This document shows positions 1-7,074 of a stretch of 17,662 nucleotides of DNA, piece by piece (within the stretch, counting starts at the first letter, position 1; the number at the start of each line of letters is the position of its first letter). Location: NCBI GenBank assembly GCA_031288215.1, contig JAITRV010000019.1, positions 1 through 17,662 on the forward strand, read 5' to 3'. A program made the translations under genes and the position numbers. The stretch is from Spirochaetaceae bacterium. GTDB taxonomy: Bacteria; Spirochaetota; Spirochaetia; Treponematales; Breznakiellaceae. Under the pieces are notes generated by a model. The model did no database searches, was not told the DNA's origin, and was given only the letters and a program-made list of their open reading frames with translations.

Positions 1-1032
1 GTTCTTGACCCCTCCCGCGGGGACGCTGAGATCCACCGAACCTATCTCGTTTCCTATGAGGGCCACCATCCGGCCGTAGCTTCCCCGGGCCAGGAGATCC
101 GCGGCGGCGGTTCCGAGGCTCGTGGCCAGGACCCGGTCCGACGCGCTGGGGATGCCGCCCCGCTGGACATAGCCGAGGACCGTGGCCCGGGTCTCCATGC
201 CCGTTTCCGCCTCGATTTCCAGGGCCACCTTGTAGCCCTGGGAGGGGGTCAGTTCCCGGTATTTCTTGCGGTCCTTCTTGTCCATCAGGGCCTCTTCCAC
301 CGAGAGGGCCCCCTCGGCGACCACCACGATGGAAAAGCCCCGGCCGCTTTGGAAGCGCTTCTCCAGATGCCTGCCGATGGCCTTGATGTCGTAGGGAATT
401 TCCGGGATGAGGATCACGTCCCCCCCGCCGGCCACCCCGGCGTAGAGGGAGAGCCAGCCCGCTTTATGGCCCATGAGTTCGATCACCATCACCCGGTCAT
501 GGCTTTGGGCGGTGGAATGGAGCCGGTCGATGGCCTCGGTGGCGATGGAGAGGGCCGAATGGAAGCCGAAGGTCCGGTCGGTACCGATGATGTCGTTATC
601 GATGGTCTTGGGGAGGCCGATGATGTGGAGGCCCTCCCGGGCAAGGAGGTAGCCGGTGGTGTTGGTGCCGTTTCCCCCCAGGACCACCAGGCAGTCCAGG
701 TTGAATTTCCGGTAATTTTCCTTGATTGCCGCCACCTTATCCGCTCCCAGGTCGTTCTCGTACTCGGCGGGTTTGGACTTGAAGGGCTTTTCCCGGCTGG
801 ACCCCAGGATGGTCCCCCCCCGGGTGAGGATGCCGGAAAAGTCCTTCGGTCCCAGGGGCCGCACGTCCCCCGCGATAAGCCCCCGGTAGCCCCGGGCTAC
901 CCCGAGGATATTCATGCCGTAACGGTCATGGGCCGCCCGGCATACCCCCCGGATAGCGGCGTTCAATCCGGGGCAGTCCCCTCCGCTGGTCAATATCCCC
1001 AAGGTCTTGGTCAGGCTCTTCTTATTTCCCAT
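1..1032 (-). CDS. pfkA: 6-phosphofructokinase, mixed ATP/PPi-type, C-terminus cut by window edge
   Basis: Phosphorylates fructose 6-phosphate to fructose 1,6-bisphosphate, the committing step of glycolysis, in the cytoplasm. The reading frame is open to base 1, so about 344 N-terminal residues are present and the 3' end is missing. Visible motifs are the N-terminal GGDCPGLN loop (residues 17-24), GGNGT (119-123), PKTIDND (141-147, with D145 as the expected catalytic base) and MGHKAGW. Phosphoryl donor choice depends on two sites in this family: Gly122 is as in ATP enzymes, while Lys142 is as in PPi enzymes and group III ATP enzymes. Asn121 replaces the usual Asp/Glu next to the donor site. 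I think an ATP enzyme is more likely, but the donor cannot be settled from sequence. The ATG at 1032 has no Shine-Dalgarno; TATACT ends 6 bases before it. Confidence 0.95.
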   Translation of the reverse strand, partial: MGNKKSLTKTLGILTSGGDCPGLNAAIRGVCRAAHDRYGMNILGVARGYRGLIAGDVRPLGPKDFSGILTRGGTILGSSREKPFKSKPAEYENDLGADKVAAIKENYRKFNLDCLVVLGGNGTNTTGYLLAREGLHIIGLPKTIDNDIIGTDRTFGFHSALSIATEAIDRLHSTAQSHDRVMVIELMGHKAGWLSLYAGVAGGGDVILIPEIPYDIKAIGRHLEKRFQSGRGFSIVVVAEGALSVEEALMDKKDRKKYRELTPSQGYKVALEIEAETGMETRATVLGYVQRGGIPSASDRVLATSLGTAAADLLARGSYGRMVALIGNEIGSVDLSVPAGGVKN

Positions 1033-1098
1033 AGGTTCAGTATAAAGGTCCGTCCGGGACTATACTAGCCCTCTTATTATAGGGTAAAATTCAGGAAA
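1033..1098. promoter_or_regulatory. Divergent promoter region between pfkA and the DUF4015 gene
   Basis: This AT-richer 66-base gap separates two divergent genes. On the minus strand there are two -10-like hexamers: TATAAT (1081-1076) and TATACT (1044-1039), the latter ending 6 bases before the pfkA ATG. On the plus strand TAAAAT (1085-1090) lies 8 bases before the ATG at 1099. No convincing -35 matches were found at 16-18 base spacing, so which hexamers are used is uncertain. Confidence 0.45.
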
Positions 1099-3327
1099 AT
1101 GATGCATTTTTCTAAGAAGGGCGATTGGTTCCGTATGATCCGGCGCCGTTTCCGCTTTATGACGCTTCTCTGCTGCCTCGCCGGTCTCGCCGGCTTTGCC
1201 CCGGCGCTTCCCGCCCAGGGCCTTCCCTGGACGGCCCTGATCGGAACCGACCGGGGCCTTTATAGCCTGAACATCGACGGGACCCTCGAAAGCCTGTGGA
1301 CCGGGGGCACGGTGCGGAAGATCCTCCGGGGAGGCGATTTCTGGGCCGTCCTGGGGGATCAGGGGGTCCTGGTATCCCGGGACCTGCGGACCTGGGAGCC
1401 GAGGAACCAGGGGCTGCCGGTCAAGACCATCAAGGTATTTGAGGGGGGGCAGCGTTCCTTTATTTCCCTCATCCAGGAACTGAAGGACCTGGAGTTCAAC
1501 CCGGAGAACCCGGACATAATGGTCTGCGCCACCAAGGACCTGGTCTACCTCTCCCGGGACCGGGGCCTCCACTGGGAGAGCCTGGGGGCGCCCCCCCTCC
1601 GGGCCAACGGGATCAAGGCGGTGGCCGTGGCGAACCTCCCGGAACTGACGGTTTTCCTTTCCCACAGCATTTACGGCGTCTATTACCGGGCCGCGGATCC
1701 CCGTTCCGGGGGGCAGTGGACGGAACTGAACGACGGGCTGGAACAGCTTGAGACCACCGGGAACGTCGATGAGGTCTCGGATATCGCCCTCTTCCTGCCG
1801 GGAGAGGGGGAGTCCCCGGAAGCAAGGGAACCCCCGGAAGCAAGGGAGCCCCCGGAGAGAAGGGAACCCCCGGTTCTCTATGCCGCCCAGACCTTCCGGC
1901 GGCGGATGTACCGGCTGGACTGGACGGGGAAGCGCTTCGACCTGCTCTGGGGGGAAACCGGGGAGATCGGCGGCGTTGGGGAGGTCTCCGGCCTCGATTC
2001 CCTGGATGTCGGGGAAAAGGCCATCCGCTTTGTCCGGGAAGGGGCCGTGGCGGAAGTGCCCCGGGAGGCTTCCTCTCAGAGCCCCCGGCTGCGGCGGGAT
2101 CTCCGGGGCTTCATCCTGGACCTTCCCGAATCCCAGGGCCTCGTCCCCCAATGCCTGGTGATGCGCACGCCCCAGGGGGAGACCGTGACCCTTTCGGAAC
2201 TCTGGCTGCTCAACCGGGAGGGCGGTGAAGGGAGGCCCCTCGCCCGAGACAAAGAGGGGATCTACCTTCCGGTGAACCATGCGGGGGATCCGGGGAGCCT
2301 TCTCCCCTACCTGGAACTCATCGAGAGCCGCGCGCTCAACATGGTGGTGATCGACATGAAGGACGACTACGGCCGCCTCCGCTTTATCCCGGAGCAGGCG
2401 GAGCTTGCCCGGAAAGGCCGGGTTTTCCGGCCCCTGGATATCGACAGCCTCCTTACAACCCTGAAGAAGCGGGGAATCTATACCGTAGCCCGGATCGTGG
2501 TATTCAAGGACCCGGAGTTGGCCGGGAAGGAGGGGGGGAAATACGCGGTCTGGGATTCCCTGACCAACCAGCCCTGGGAGGGGTATTACGACCGGCGGCA
2601 GCTCAAACCTCCTCCCGGAGATCCGCCGACGCCCCCGGATCCCCTGGTGCGGATCATTCCCGCGGAGGATTCCGCCTACGAGATCCTCCGGACCTACTAC
2701 GATGAACGCTGGGTGGATCCCTATTCCGAGGAGGTCTGGGAGTACATCGCCGGGGTCTCCCAGGAACTGCACCGGCGGGGATTCGACGAAATTCAGTTTG
2801 ATTATATCCGTTTCCCCACCGACGGGGTGAACCTGGGCAACGCGCGATACCGCTGGCGGGATCCGGGAATGGATATGGAAAGCGCGATCCTTTCCTTCCT
2901 CCGTCATGTCCGATCCCGGATCGACGCTCCCATTTCCATCGACATCTACGGGGCTAACGGCTGGTACCGCACCGGGGCCAGAACCGGGCAGGAGGTGGAA
3001 CTGTTAAGCCCCTATGTGGACGTGATCTGTCCCATGTACTATCCCAGCCATTTTGAGCAGACCTTTCTGGCCCAGGCGCCGGAGGAACTCCGTCCCTTCA
3101 GGATCTACTACCAGGGCGCCCGGCGGACCGCCCTGATCGGCCGGAACCGGATCGTCGTCCGCCCCTATGTCCAGGCCTTTTTCCTCAATGTCTCCTATGA
3201 CCGCCGGTACTACGGGGCGGATTATGTCCGCCGGGAACTGGAGGGGGTCCGGGCCGCGGGAAGGGGAGGGGTGACCTATTGGAACAACTCGGGCCGCTAC
3301 GAGGACATTCCCCTCAGCAACGAGTAA
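1099..3327 (+). CDS. Exported BNR-propeller and DUF4015 putative glycoside hydrolase
   Basis: Residues from about 388 to the end match the DUF4015 family (putative glycosidase domain with a TIM-barrel look): VVIDMKDDYG near 416-425, QFDYIRFP near 565-572 and a CPMYYP motif, supplying conserved acidic residues of the kind used in glycoside hydrolases. Residues about 37-220 carry two Asp-box/BNR-like repeats (SRDLRTW and SRDRGLHW), suggesting a beta-propeller. A signal peptide follows Met13: basic RRRFRF, a hydrophobic core, then a cleavage-like PAQG. Translation could therefore start at 1099, 1102 or 1135; the signal peptide fits 1135 best, while AGGA lies too close to 1099. The two parts are joined by a Pro/Glu/Arg-rich tandem repeat. 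Substrate is unknown; an extracytoplasmic polysaccharide role is inferred. The gene stands alone, divergent from pfkA and convergent with rlmE. Confidence 0.88.
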   Translation: MMHFSKKGDWFRMIRRRFRFMTLLCCLAGLAGFAPALPAQGLPWTALIGTDRGLYSLNIDGTLESLWTGGTVRKILRGGDFWAVLGDQGVLVSRDLRTWEPRNQGLPVKTIKVFEGGQRSFISLIQELKDLEFNPENPDIMVCATKDLVYLSRDRGLHWESLGAPPLRANGIKAVAVANLPELTVFLSHSIYGVYYRAADPRSGGQWTELNDGLEQLETTGNVDEVSDIALFLPGEGESPEAREPPEAREPPERREPPVLYAAQTFRRRMYRLDWTGKRFDLLWGETGEIGGVGEVSGLDSLDVGEKAIRFVREGAVAEVPREASSQSPRLRRDLRGFILDLPESQGLVPQCLVMRTPQGETVTLSELWLLNREGGEGRPLARDKEGIYLPVNHAGDPGSLLPYLELIESRALNMVVIDMKDDYGRLRFIPEQAELARKGRVFRPLDIDSLLTTLKKRGIYTVARIVVFKDPELAGKEGGKYAVWDSLTNQPWEGYYDRRQLKPPPGDPPTPPDPLVRIIPAEDSAYEILRTYYDERWVDPYSEEVWEYIAGVSQELHRRGFDEIQFDYIRFPTDGVNLGNARYRWRDPGMDMESAILSFLRHVRSRIDAPISIDIYGANGWYRTGARTGQEVELLSPYVDVICPMYYPSHFEQTFLAQAPEELRPFRIYYQGARRTALIGRNRIVVRPYVQAFFLNVSYDRRYYGADYVRRELEGVRAAGRGGVTYWNNSGRYEDIPLSNE
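1814..1867 (+). repeat. Three in-frame tandem copies of an 18-bp unit
   Basis: Copies at 1814-1831, 1832-1849 and 1850-1867 share the pattern CCCCGGAAGCAAGGGAAC. Copies 1 and 2 differ at one base; copy 3 differs at four or fewer. They encode repeated P-E-A-R-E-P-type hexapeptides in the linker between the propeller-like part and the DUF4015 domain. Because the unit is a multiple of three, copy-number change would preserve frame. Confidence 0.9.
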
Positions 3328-3366
3328 CGCCCCGGGGGGCTTCCTCCCTCCTCCTTGTGAGGCGCC

Positions 3367-3972
3367 TCATCGTTTTTCCAGGCCGATATAGTAGGTCTCA
3401 AAGGAACTGCTCCGGCACGAGCGGGGCTTAAAGCTCTTCCCGGTTACAAAAAGTTCCCGCATCCGATCGAGGAGGCCGGCGGAATCCCCCCCCTGGAAGA
3501 CCTTCACCACCAGGTTCCCCCCTTTTACCAGGGCGGTTTCCGCATAGAAGAGGGCCGTTTCCGCCAGGGCCAGGGACCGCAGGGTATCCACGGCGCGGTT
3601 TCCCGTGGTCGCCGGGGCGGCGTCGCTCATCACCAGGTCGTAGGGCCCCCGGGCCAGCAGGGCCTCCCGGACGTTCTCCGTGGTCATATCCCCCCGGATG
3701 AAGAAGAAGTGGTCCCCCCTGAACAGGCGGTGCTCCGGGAGGGGGGCCAGGTCCGCCGCCGCCAGGAAAAGCCGGCCTTCCATACGCCGCAGGGCGTAGA
3801 GGCTCCAGCTTCCCGGCGCGGCCCCCAGGTCCAGCCCCCGGAACCCCGGAGGGCCGGGACGGAACAGTTTGAATTTCTCGTCCATTTCCTGCAGCTTATA
3901 TACCGAACGGGCGGGATAGCCCTCCCGTTGGGCCTTCAGGGCCCAAAAATCCGGTTTTTCGTATGTTGTCAT
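3367..3972 (-). CDS. rlmE: 23S rRNA 2'-O-ribose methyltransferase (FtsJ/RlmE)
   Basis: Methylates the 2'-OH of a uridine in the 23S rRNA peptidyl-transferase region using S-adenosylmethionine, a late step of large-subunit assembly. The 201-residue length is typical. The SAM-binding motif is GLDLGAAPGSW (46-56). The FtsJ catalytic tetrad K-D-K-E is complete: K26 in RSVYKL, D117 in VMSDAAP, K157 in LVVKVF and E192 in SFETYYIG. The open frame extends far upstream (to 4431), but that part is antisense to the next gene and not FtsJ-like. The ATG at 3972 is chosen because GGAAGG lies 6 bases before it and the conserved KPDFWALKAQREGYPARS region begins right after. The gene is convergent with the upstream-listed glycosidase-like gene and divergent from the polyprenyl synthase gene. 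Confidence 0.95.
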   Translation of the reverse strand: MTTYEKPDFWALKAQREGYPARSVYKLQEMDEKFKLFRPGPPGFRGLDLGAAPGSWSLYALRRMEGRLFLAAADLAPLPEHRLFRGDHFFFIRGDMTTENVREALLARGPYDLVMSDAAPATTGNRAVDTLRSLALAETALFYAETALVKGGNLVVKVFQGGDSAGLLDRMRELFVTGKSFKPRSCRSSSFETYYIGLEKR

Positions 3973-4010
3973 AGTCACCCTTCCCGGGGCTTTTCCCCAA
4001 GGCTCTTCTG

Positions 4011-4027
4011 AGGTAAAATACCTTATT
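4011..4027 (+). promoter_or_regulatory. -10-like TAAAAT inside a small inverted repeat before the polyprenyl synthase gene
   Basis: AGGTA-AAA-TACCT (4011-4023) is a perfect 5-base inverted repeat containing TAAAAT at 4014-4019, with exactly 8 bases to the ATG at 4028. No Shine-Dalgarno is placed correctly: the nearest GAGGT is 13 bases away and lies within the -10 itself. The same TAAAAT-N8-ATG arrangement occurs before the gene at 1099. A -35 element is not clear. Confidence 0.4.
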
Positions 4028-5167
4028 ATGGAAAGCGCGTATACCCTGCGGCTTGAAAAGATAGAAGCGGTTTTACGGAAGGCCCTGCCCGAAGAGCCGG
4101 ACCCGGCCTGGACAGCCCGGACCTTCCTCAGCCCCCCCCCGTGCGGGAACCGCTCAGATGACGGCGGAGCGGCGGCCCTTCTGTCCGCCGCCTGTATCAC
4201 TCCCAAAGAAGCCCCCCTGGGGCTGACCCAGCCGGCCTTGGACCTCCTCGGCCGGGGGGGCAAGCGCTGGCGGCCCCTGCTCATGGTCCTGGTATGCGAA
4301 AGCCTCGGCGGAGGCGACGGAGCCCTTCCCCTGAGCCCCCTGGTGGAATTCCCCCATAACGCCAGCCTCATCCACGACGACATCGAGGATAATTCCGACG
4401 AACGCCGGGGAAAGCCCGCGATACACCTCATCTATGGGACCGATACGGCGATCAACAGCGGCTGTTTCCTCTATTTTTTGCCCCTGGCCTGCATCGAATC
4501 CTGGGATGCGCCGGCGGAACGGAAGAACGCCCTCTATGCCCTCTGGGGCCTTTATATGCGGCGGCTGCACCTGGGACAGGCCATGGACATCCGCTGGCAC
4601 CGGGAGCCCGCCTTTTTCCCCGAAATCGAAGCCTATTACACCATGTGCCGCTTAAAAACCGGGTGCCTCTCGGGCCTTTCCGCCGTGCTGGGGGTCCGGG
4701 CGGCTTTTGCCCGGCACGCCGCCCCCCCGGATTCCCTGGAACAGCGCCTGGGGGACGCGGCGGAAAAGCTCGGCGTCGGCTTCCAGATTCTGGATGATGT
4801 GAAGAATCTCACCACGGGCCTTCCCGGCAAGAAACGGGGGGACGACATCGTGGAGGGCAAGAAAAGCCTGCCGGTGCTCCTCTTTATCCGGGGGGACCGG
4901 AGCCGGGAAGCCCTCGTGACCCGCTGTTTTTCCGCGGCCCGGGCCCAGGGAATCGCCGCAACGGAGGTGGAGGAATTGATATGCGCCCTCCGGGGGGCAG
5001 GGGTTTTGGAGGAAGCGGAAGCACAGGGCCGGGCGCTGATCCGGGAAGCCTCCGGGGTACTTGCCGGAGCGGGACATTCCGGAACGGAAGCGTCTTTTTC
5101 CGGCATCAGGGGAGATCCGGCGGCCCGAAGGCTGCTGGGAAAACTGGGGGAATTGCTCATCGGTTGA
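4028..5167 (+). CDS. Polyprenyl (E-type) diphosphate synthase
   Basis: Condenses allylic diphosphates with isopentenyl diphosphate to make isoprenoid chains. The 379 residues contain GGKRWRPLL (77-85, substrate-binding Lys/Arg), the first Asp-rich motif DDIED at 117-121, and the later RGDDIVEGKKSLP segment. The second Asp-rich motif reads DDVKN (256-260): its final Asp is Asn, as in many eukaryotic-type geranylgeranyl diphosphate synthases. The fourth and fifth residues before the first motif are Ser113 and Ala112, small rather than aromatic, and the motif has no two-residue insertion; both features favour a C20 or longer product over farnesyl diphosphate. Exact product is unknown. Residues 35-56 form a low-complexity N-terminal stretch that contains a C9 tract. 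The gene appears to be cotranscribed with the DUF151 gene that starts 15 bases after its stop. Confidence 0.93.
   Translation: MESAYTLRLEKIEAVLRKALPEEPDPAWTARTFLSPPPCGNRSDDGGAAALLSAACITPKEAPLGLTQPALDLLGRGGKRWRPLLMVLVCESLGGGDGALPLSPLVEFPHNASLIHDDIEDNSDERRGKPAIHLIYGTDTAINSGCFLYFLPLACIESWDAPAERKNALYALWGLYMRRLHLGQAMDIRWHREPAFFPEIEAYYTMCRLKTGCLSGLSAVLGVRAAFARHAAPPDSLEQRLGDAAEKLGVGFQILDDVKNLTTGLPGKKRGDDIVEGKKSLPVLLFIRGDRSREALVTRCFSAARAQGIAATEVEELICALRGAGVLEEAEAQGRALIREASGVLAGAGHSGTEASFSGIRGDPAARRLLGKLGELLIG
4132..4140 (+). repeat. C9 homopolymer inside the polyprenyl synthase gene
   Basis: Nine consecutive C residues encode part of Ser-Pro-Pro-Pro near residue 36. A one-base slip here would shift the frame before all catalytic motifs. 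A G7 run also lies at 4254-4260, just before the GKRWRP motif. Confidence 0.9.
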
Positions 5168-5182
5168 GGAGGGGCGCGTCAA

Positions 5183-5818
5183 ATGGAAAACATGCTGGAA
5201 TCGGAGATATGGACCATCGTGAGGACCGGGCCGAGTATGGCGGTCTTATTAAGACCCCGGGGCTACCAGGTGTCGGTACCGATCTTTATCGGACACCTGG
5301 AGGCCCATTCAATTCTCGTCGGCTTTGGCGCCGCCCCTCGGCAGCAGCGGCCCTTGACCCATGACCTGATGGTCAGCCTGATCCGTCACGCGGGCTTGGT
5401 ACTGGCCCGGGTAGAGATCTATGACATAAAAAACAGCGCCTTTCTCTCCCGCCTGTTCTTTCACCGGAACCTCCGTATCGGGGAAAAGACAAGCGGGGAA
5501 GAAACCGGAGAAAAACCCCTCATCGTCGATTCCCGCCCTTCCGATGCCGTTGCCCTGGCGATACGCTGCAAATGCCCGGTATTTATTGCCCAAAGAATAG
5601 TATCCGATGTGGGGGTCCCGGAAGAATTTTTCCTCGGTATTACCGACGAAGCCATAAGCCCGCCCCCGGAACCCTCCGCCAATTCCCGGCGCATAGCGTT
5701 ACAGACCGAATTGGAGGATGCGGTGGCCCAGGAAGAGTATGAACGGGCCGCGGAAATTCGGGATATGCTGATCCTCATGGACCGCGAGGGGCTTGCGGAA
5801 TTCCCCGAAGATCTCTAA
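5183..5818 (+). CDS. Bifunctional nuclease family (DUF151) protein with C-terminal UVR motif
   Basis: Residues about 8-135 match the DUF151/bifunctional nuclease fold: the early segments VSVPIFIGHLEAHSI, the HDLMVSLIRHAG helix and the strongly typical SRPSDAVALAIR motif followed by PVFIA. Residues about 168-200 (ELEDAVAQEEYERAAEIRD) form a UVR coiled-hairpin motif of the type found in UvrB, UvrC and ClpC, usually a protein-protein contact. The same two-part architecture is common in bacterial DUF151 proteins. Nuclease activity is reported for some family members, but the cellular role of this protein is not known. The start is supported by GGAGGGG (5168-5174), 8 bases before the ATG, only 15 bases after the upstream stop, so it is probably translated from the same mRNA as the polyprenyl synthase. 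Confidence 0.93.
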   Translation: MENMLESEIWTIVRTGPSMAVLLRPRGYQVSVPIFIGHLEAHSILVGFGAAPRQQRPLTHDLMVSLIRHAGLVLARVEIYDIKNSAFLSRLFFHRNLRIGEKTSGEETGEKPLIVDSRPSDAVALAIRCKCPVFIAQRIVSDVGVPEEFFLGITDEAISPPPEPSANSRRIALQTELEDAVAQEEYERAAEIRDMLILMDREGLAEFPEDL

Positions 5819-5821
5819 GCA

Positions 5822-5871
5822 TTATAAAACCGGAAACGTTATAGAACGGAAACGGTATAAAACGAAAAAAG
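5822..5871. repeat. Three imperfect 16-17 bp direct repeats upstream of the LysM/M23 promoter
   Basis: Three adjacent copies follow the pattern TATAAAACcGGAAACG: 5823-5839, TATAGAACGGAAACGG at 5840-5855 and TATAAAACGAAAAAAG at 5856-5871. They sit just after the DUF151 stop and about 33-80 bases upstream of the -35 box of the next gene. Function is unknown; a regulator array or a run of A-tract DNA are both possible. I see no terminator here for the preceding two-gene unit. Confidence 0.6.
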
Positions 5872-5903
5872 AACCATGGGTATAGTAATTTTTCACTTTC
5901 CGC

Positions 5904-5932
5904 TTGCCGAAATTAATAAAGTGGTATATTAT
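5904..5932 (+). promoter_or_regulatory. Sigma-70-type promoter for the LysM/M23 gene
   Basis: TTGCCG (5904-5909) and TATTAT (5927-5932) are separated by exactly 17 bases in AT-rich DNA that stands out from its surroundings. Transcription would begin near 5939, giving a leader of about 69 bases before the TTG at 6008. No clear riboswitch or attenuator structure was seen in that leader. Confidence 0.7.
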
Positions 5933-5994
5933 TAAATAAAGTCGTTGGCCTATCCTGGTACTTTTTTATAGATTTTGGCAGTATGAGGTCCGGC

Positions 5995-6000
5995 AGGTGA
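5995..6000 (+). promoter_or_regulatory. Ribosome binding site that supports a TTG start at 6008
   Basis: AGGTGA lies 7 bases before TTG at 6008. The first in-frame ATG (6023) would be 22 bases away with no other purine-rich site between, so TTG is the better start. Confidence 0.65.
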
Positions 6001-6007
6001 ACGAAAG

Positions 6008-7048
6008 TTGGTATCATTGAGCATGATAGAACAGAGGACTCAGTCCGATAAAAAAACCATTCTCAAACTCAAGGGAAGCCTTCTGTTACGGCTTATCATG
6101 GGTTTTTCGATAGTGTATTATACCCTCCTCTTCAGCGGCTCCCCATTGCTGACCATCCTCGGGGGCTTACGGCTTTTCCCGCTTTACGGGAATTCCTCCG
6201 AGGCGGGGATGGGGGGAATGTCCTACCTTGAAAGCGGCGGTCCTGAAACGGCGGCCGGGGAAGTTTCCGTGGAACTGGCGGCCCTCACGGGGGTACCGGA
6301 ACCGGCGGAATTCTCCAAACCCCGGATGCTCCTGTCGGCTTCCTACCGGGTCAGATCGGGGGATACCATCAGCGATCTGGCCGAGTATTTTGGCCTGAAC
6401 CAGGACACCCTCCATTCAATCAACGAGATTAAACACGCCCGGCTCATCCAGATCGGGCAAATATTAAAGATTCCCAACCAGGACGGGATCATCCACCGGG
6501 TAAAACGGGGGGAAACCCTGGCCTCCATCGCGGGGACCTACCGGATCGATCCCCAGGGGATTCGGACGGTGAATGAACTCTTTTCCAACGAGGTAGAGGC
6601 CGGGACCCCCCTGTTCATCCCCGGCGCCCGGCTTGATTGGGCGGACCTGCAGGAAATCAACGGGGACCTCTTTTCCTGGCCCCTTCGCGGCTATATCACT
6701 TCCCCCTACGGCTACCGGGCCAGCCCCTTTACCGGGGTCCGCCAGTTCCATTCGGGGATAGATATCGGGGCCGCCATGGGAACTCCCATACGGGCCGCCA
6801 TGAGCGGGCGGGTGAGTTCGGTGGGCTACGACGATTCCTACGGCAATTTTGTGGTGGTTAGCCATCATTCGGGGTACCGTACCTTCTACGGCCATCTCAG
6901 CGTGGTCCGGGTGAAGCCCGGAACCTATGTCGGCACCGGGGAGCGGATCGGCGATGTGGGAACCAGCGGCAGGAGTACCGGCCCCCACCTGCATTTCACG
7001 GTCTACAAAAACGGCATCACCGTAAATCCCCGGGCCCTCATCAAATAA
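6008..7048 (+). CDS. Membrane-anchored LysM / M23 metallopeptidase
   Basis: A cell-wall endopeptidase-type protein acting outside the inner membrane. Residues about 23-54 form a hydrophobic anchor or uncleaved signal. Two LysM peptidoglycan-binding domains follow at about 113-157 (YRVRSGDT) and 163-206 (HRVKRGET). The M23 LytM-type domain fills residues about 220-346. Its zinc ligands are present: H248 and D252 in HSGIDIG and H329 in HLHF, with H296 (FYGHLS) and H327 as catalytic-site histidines. All key residues are intact, so an active peptidase rather than an EnvC/NlpD-like degenerate activator is expected. Translation starts at TTG on Shine-Dalgarno evidence. It has its own promoter and converges with the sensor-like gene 26 bases downstream. 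Confidence 0.95.
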   Translation: MVSLSMIEQRTQSDKKTILKLKGSLLLRLIMGFSIVYYTLLFSGSPLLTILGGLRLFPLYGNSSEAGMGGMSYLESGGPETAAGEVSVELAALTGVPEPAEFSKPRMLLSASYRVRSGDTISDLAEYFGLNQDTLHSINEIKHARLIQIGQILKIPNQDGIIHRVKRGETLASIAGTYRIDPQGIRTVNELFSNEVEAGTPLFIPGARLDWADLQEINGDLFSWPLRGYITSPYGYRASPFTGVRQFHSGIDIGAAMGTPIRAAMSGRVSSVGYDDSYGNFVVVSHHSGYRTFYGHLSVVRVKPGTYVGTGERIGDVGTSGRSTGPHLHFTVYKNGITVNPRALIK

Positions 7049-7074
7049 GGCCCCCGCGCGCGTTTGACTTAAAG

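Noticed and set aside
1060..2907. A 615-residue open frame antisense to the DUF4015 gene
   Set aside because: It is Pro/Gly/Arg rich with no domain or start signal, a typical shadow frame in high-GC DNA; the plus-strand frame has a signal peptide and conserved motifs.
3329..3340. GCCCC-GG-GGGGC as a terminator between two convergent genes
   Set aside because: The two-base loop is too small and no T-tract follows on either strand.
3358..3369. Perfect palindrome TGAGGCGCCTCA across the rlmE stop codon
   Set aside because: Twelve bases of GC-rich palindrome at the gene end with no T-tract; could be chance, and no role is supported.
3973..4431. N-terminal extension of the rlmE frame
   Set aside because: The extension is antisense to the polyprenyl synthase gene and unlike FtsJ; a good ribosome site precedes ATG 3972 and the normal family length is about 200 residues.
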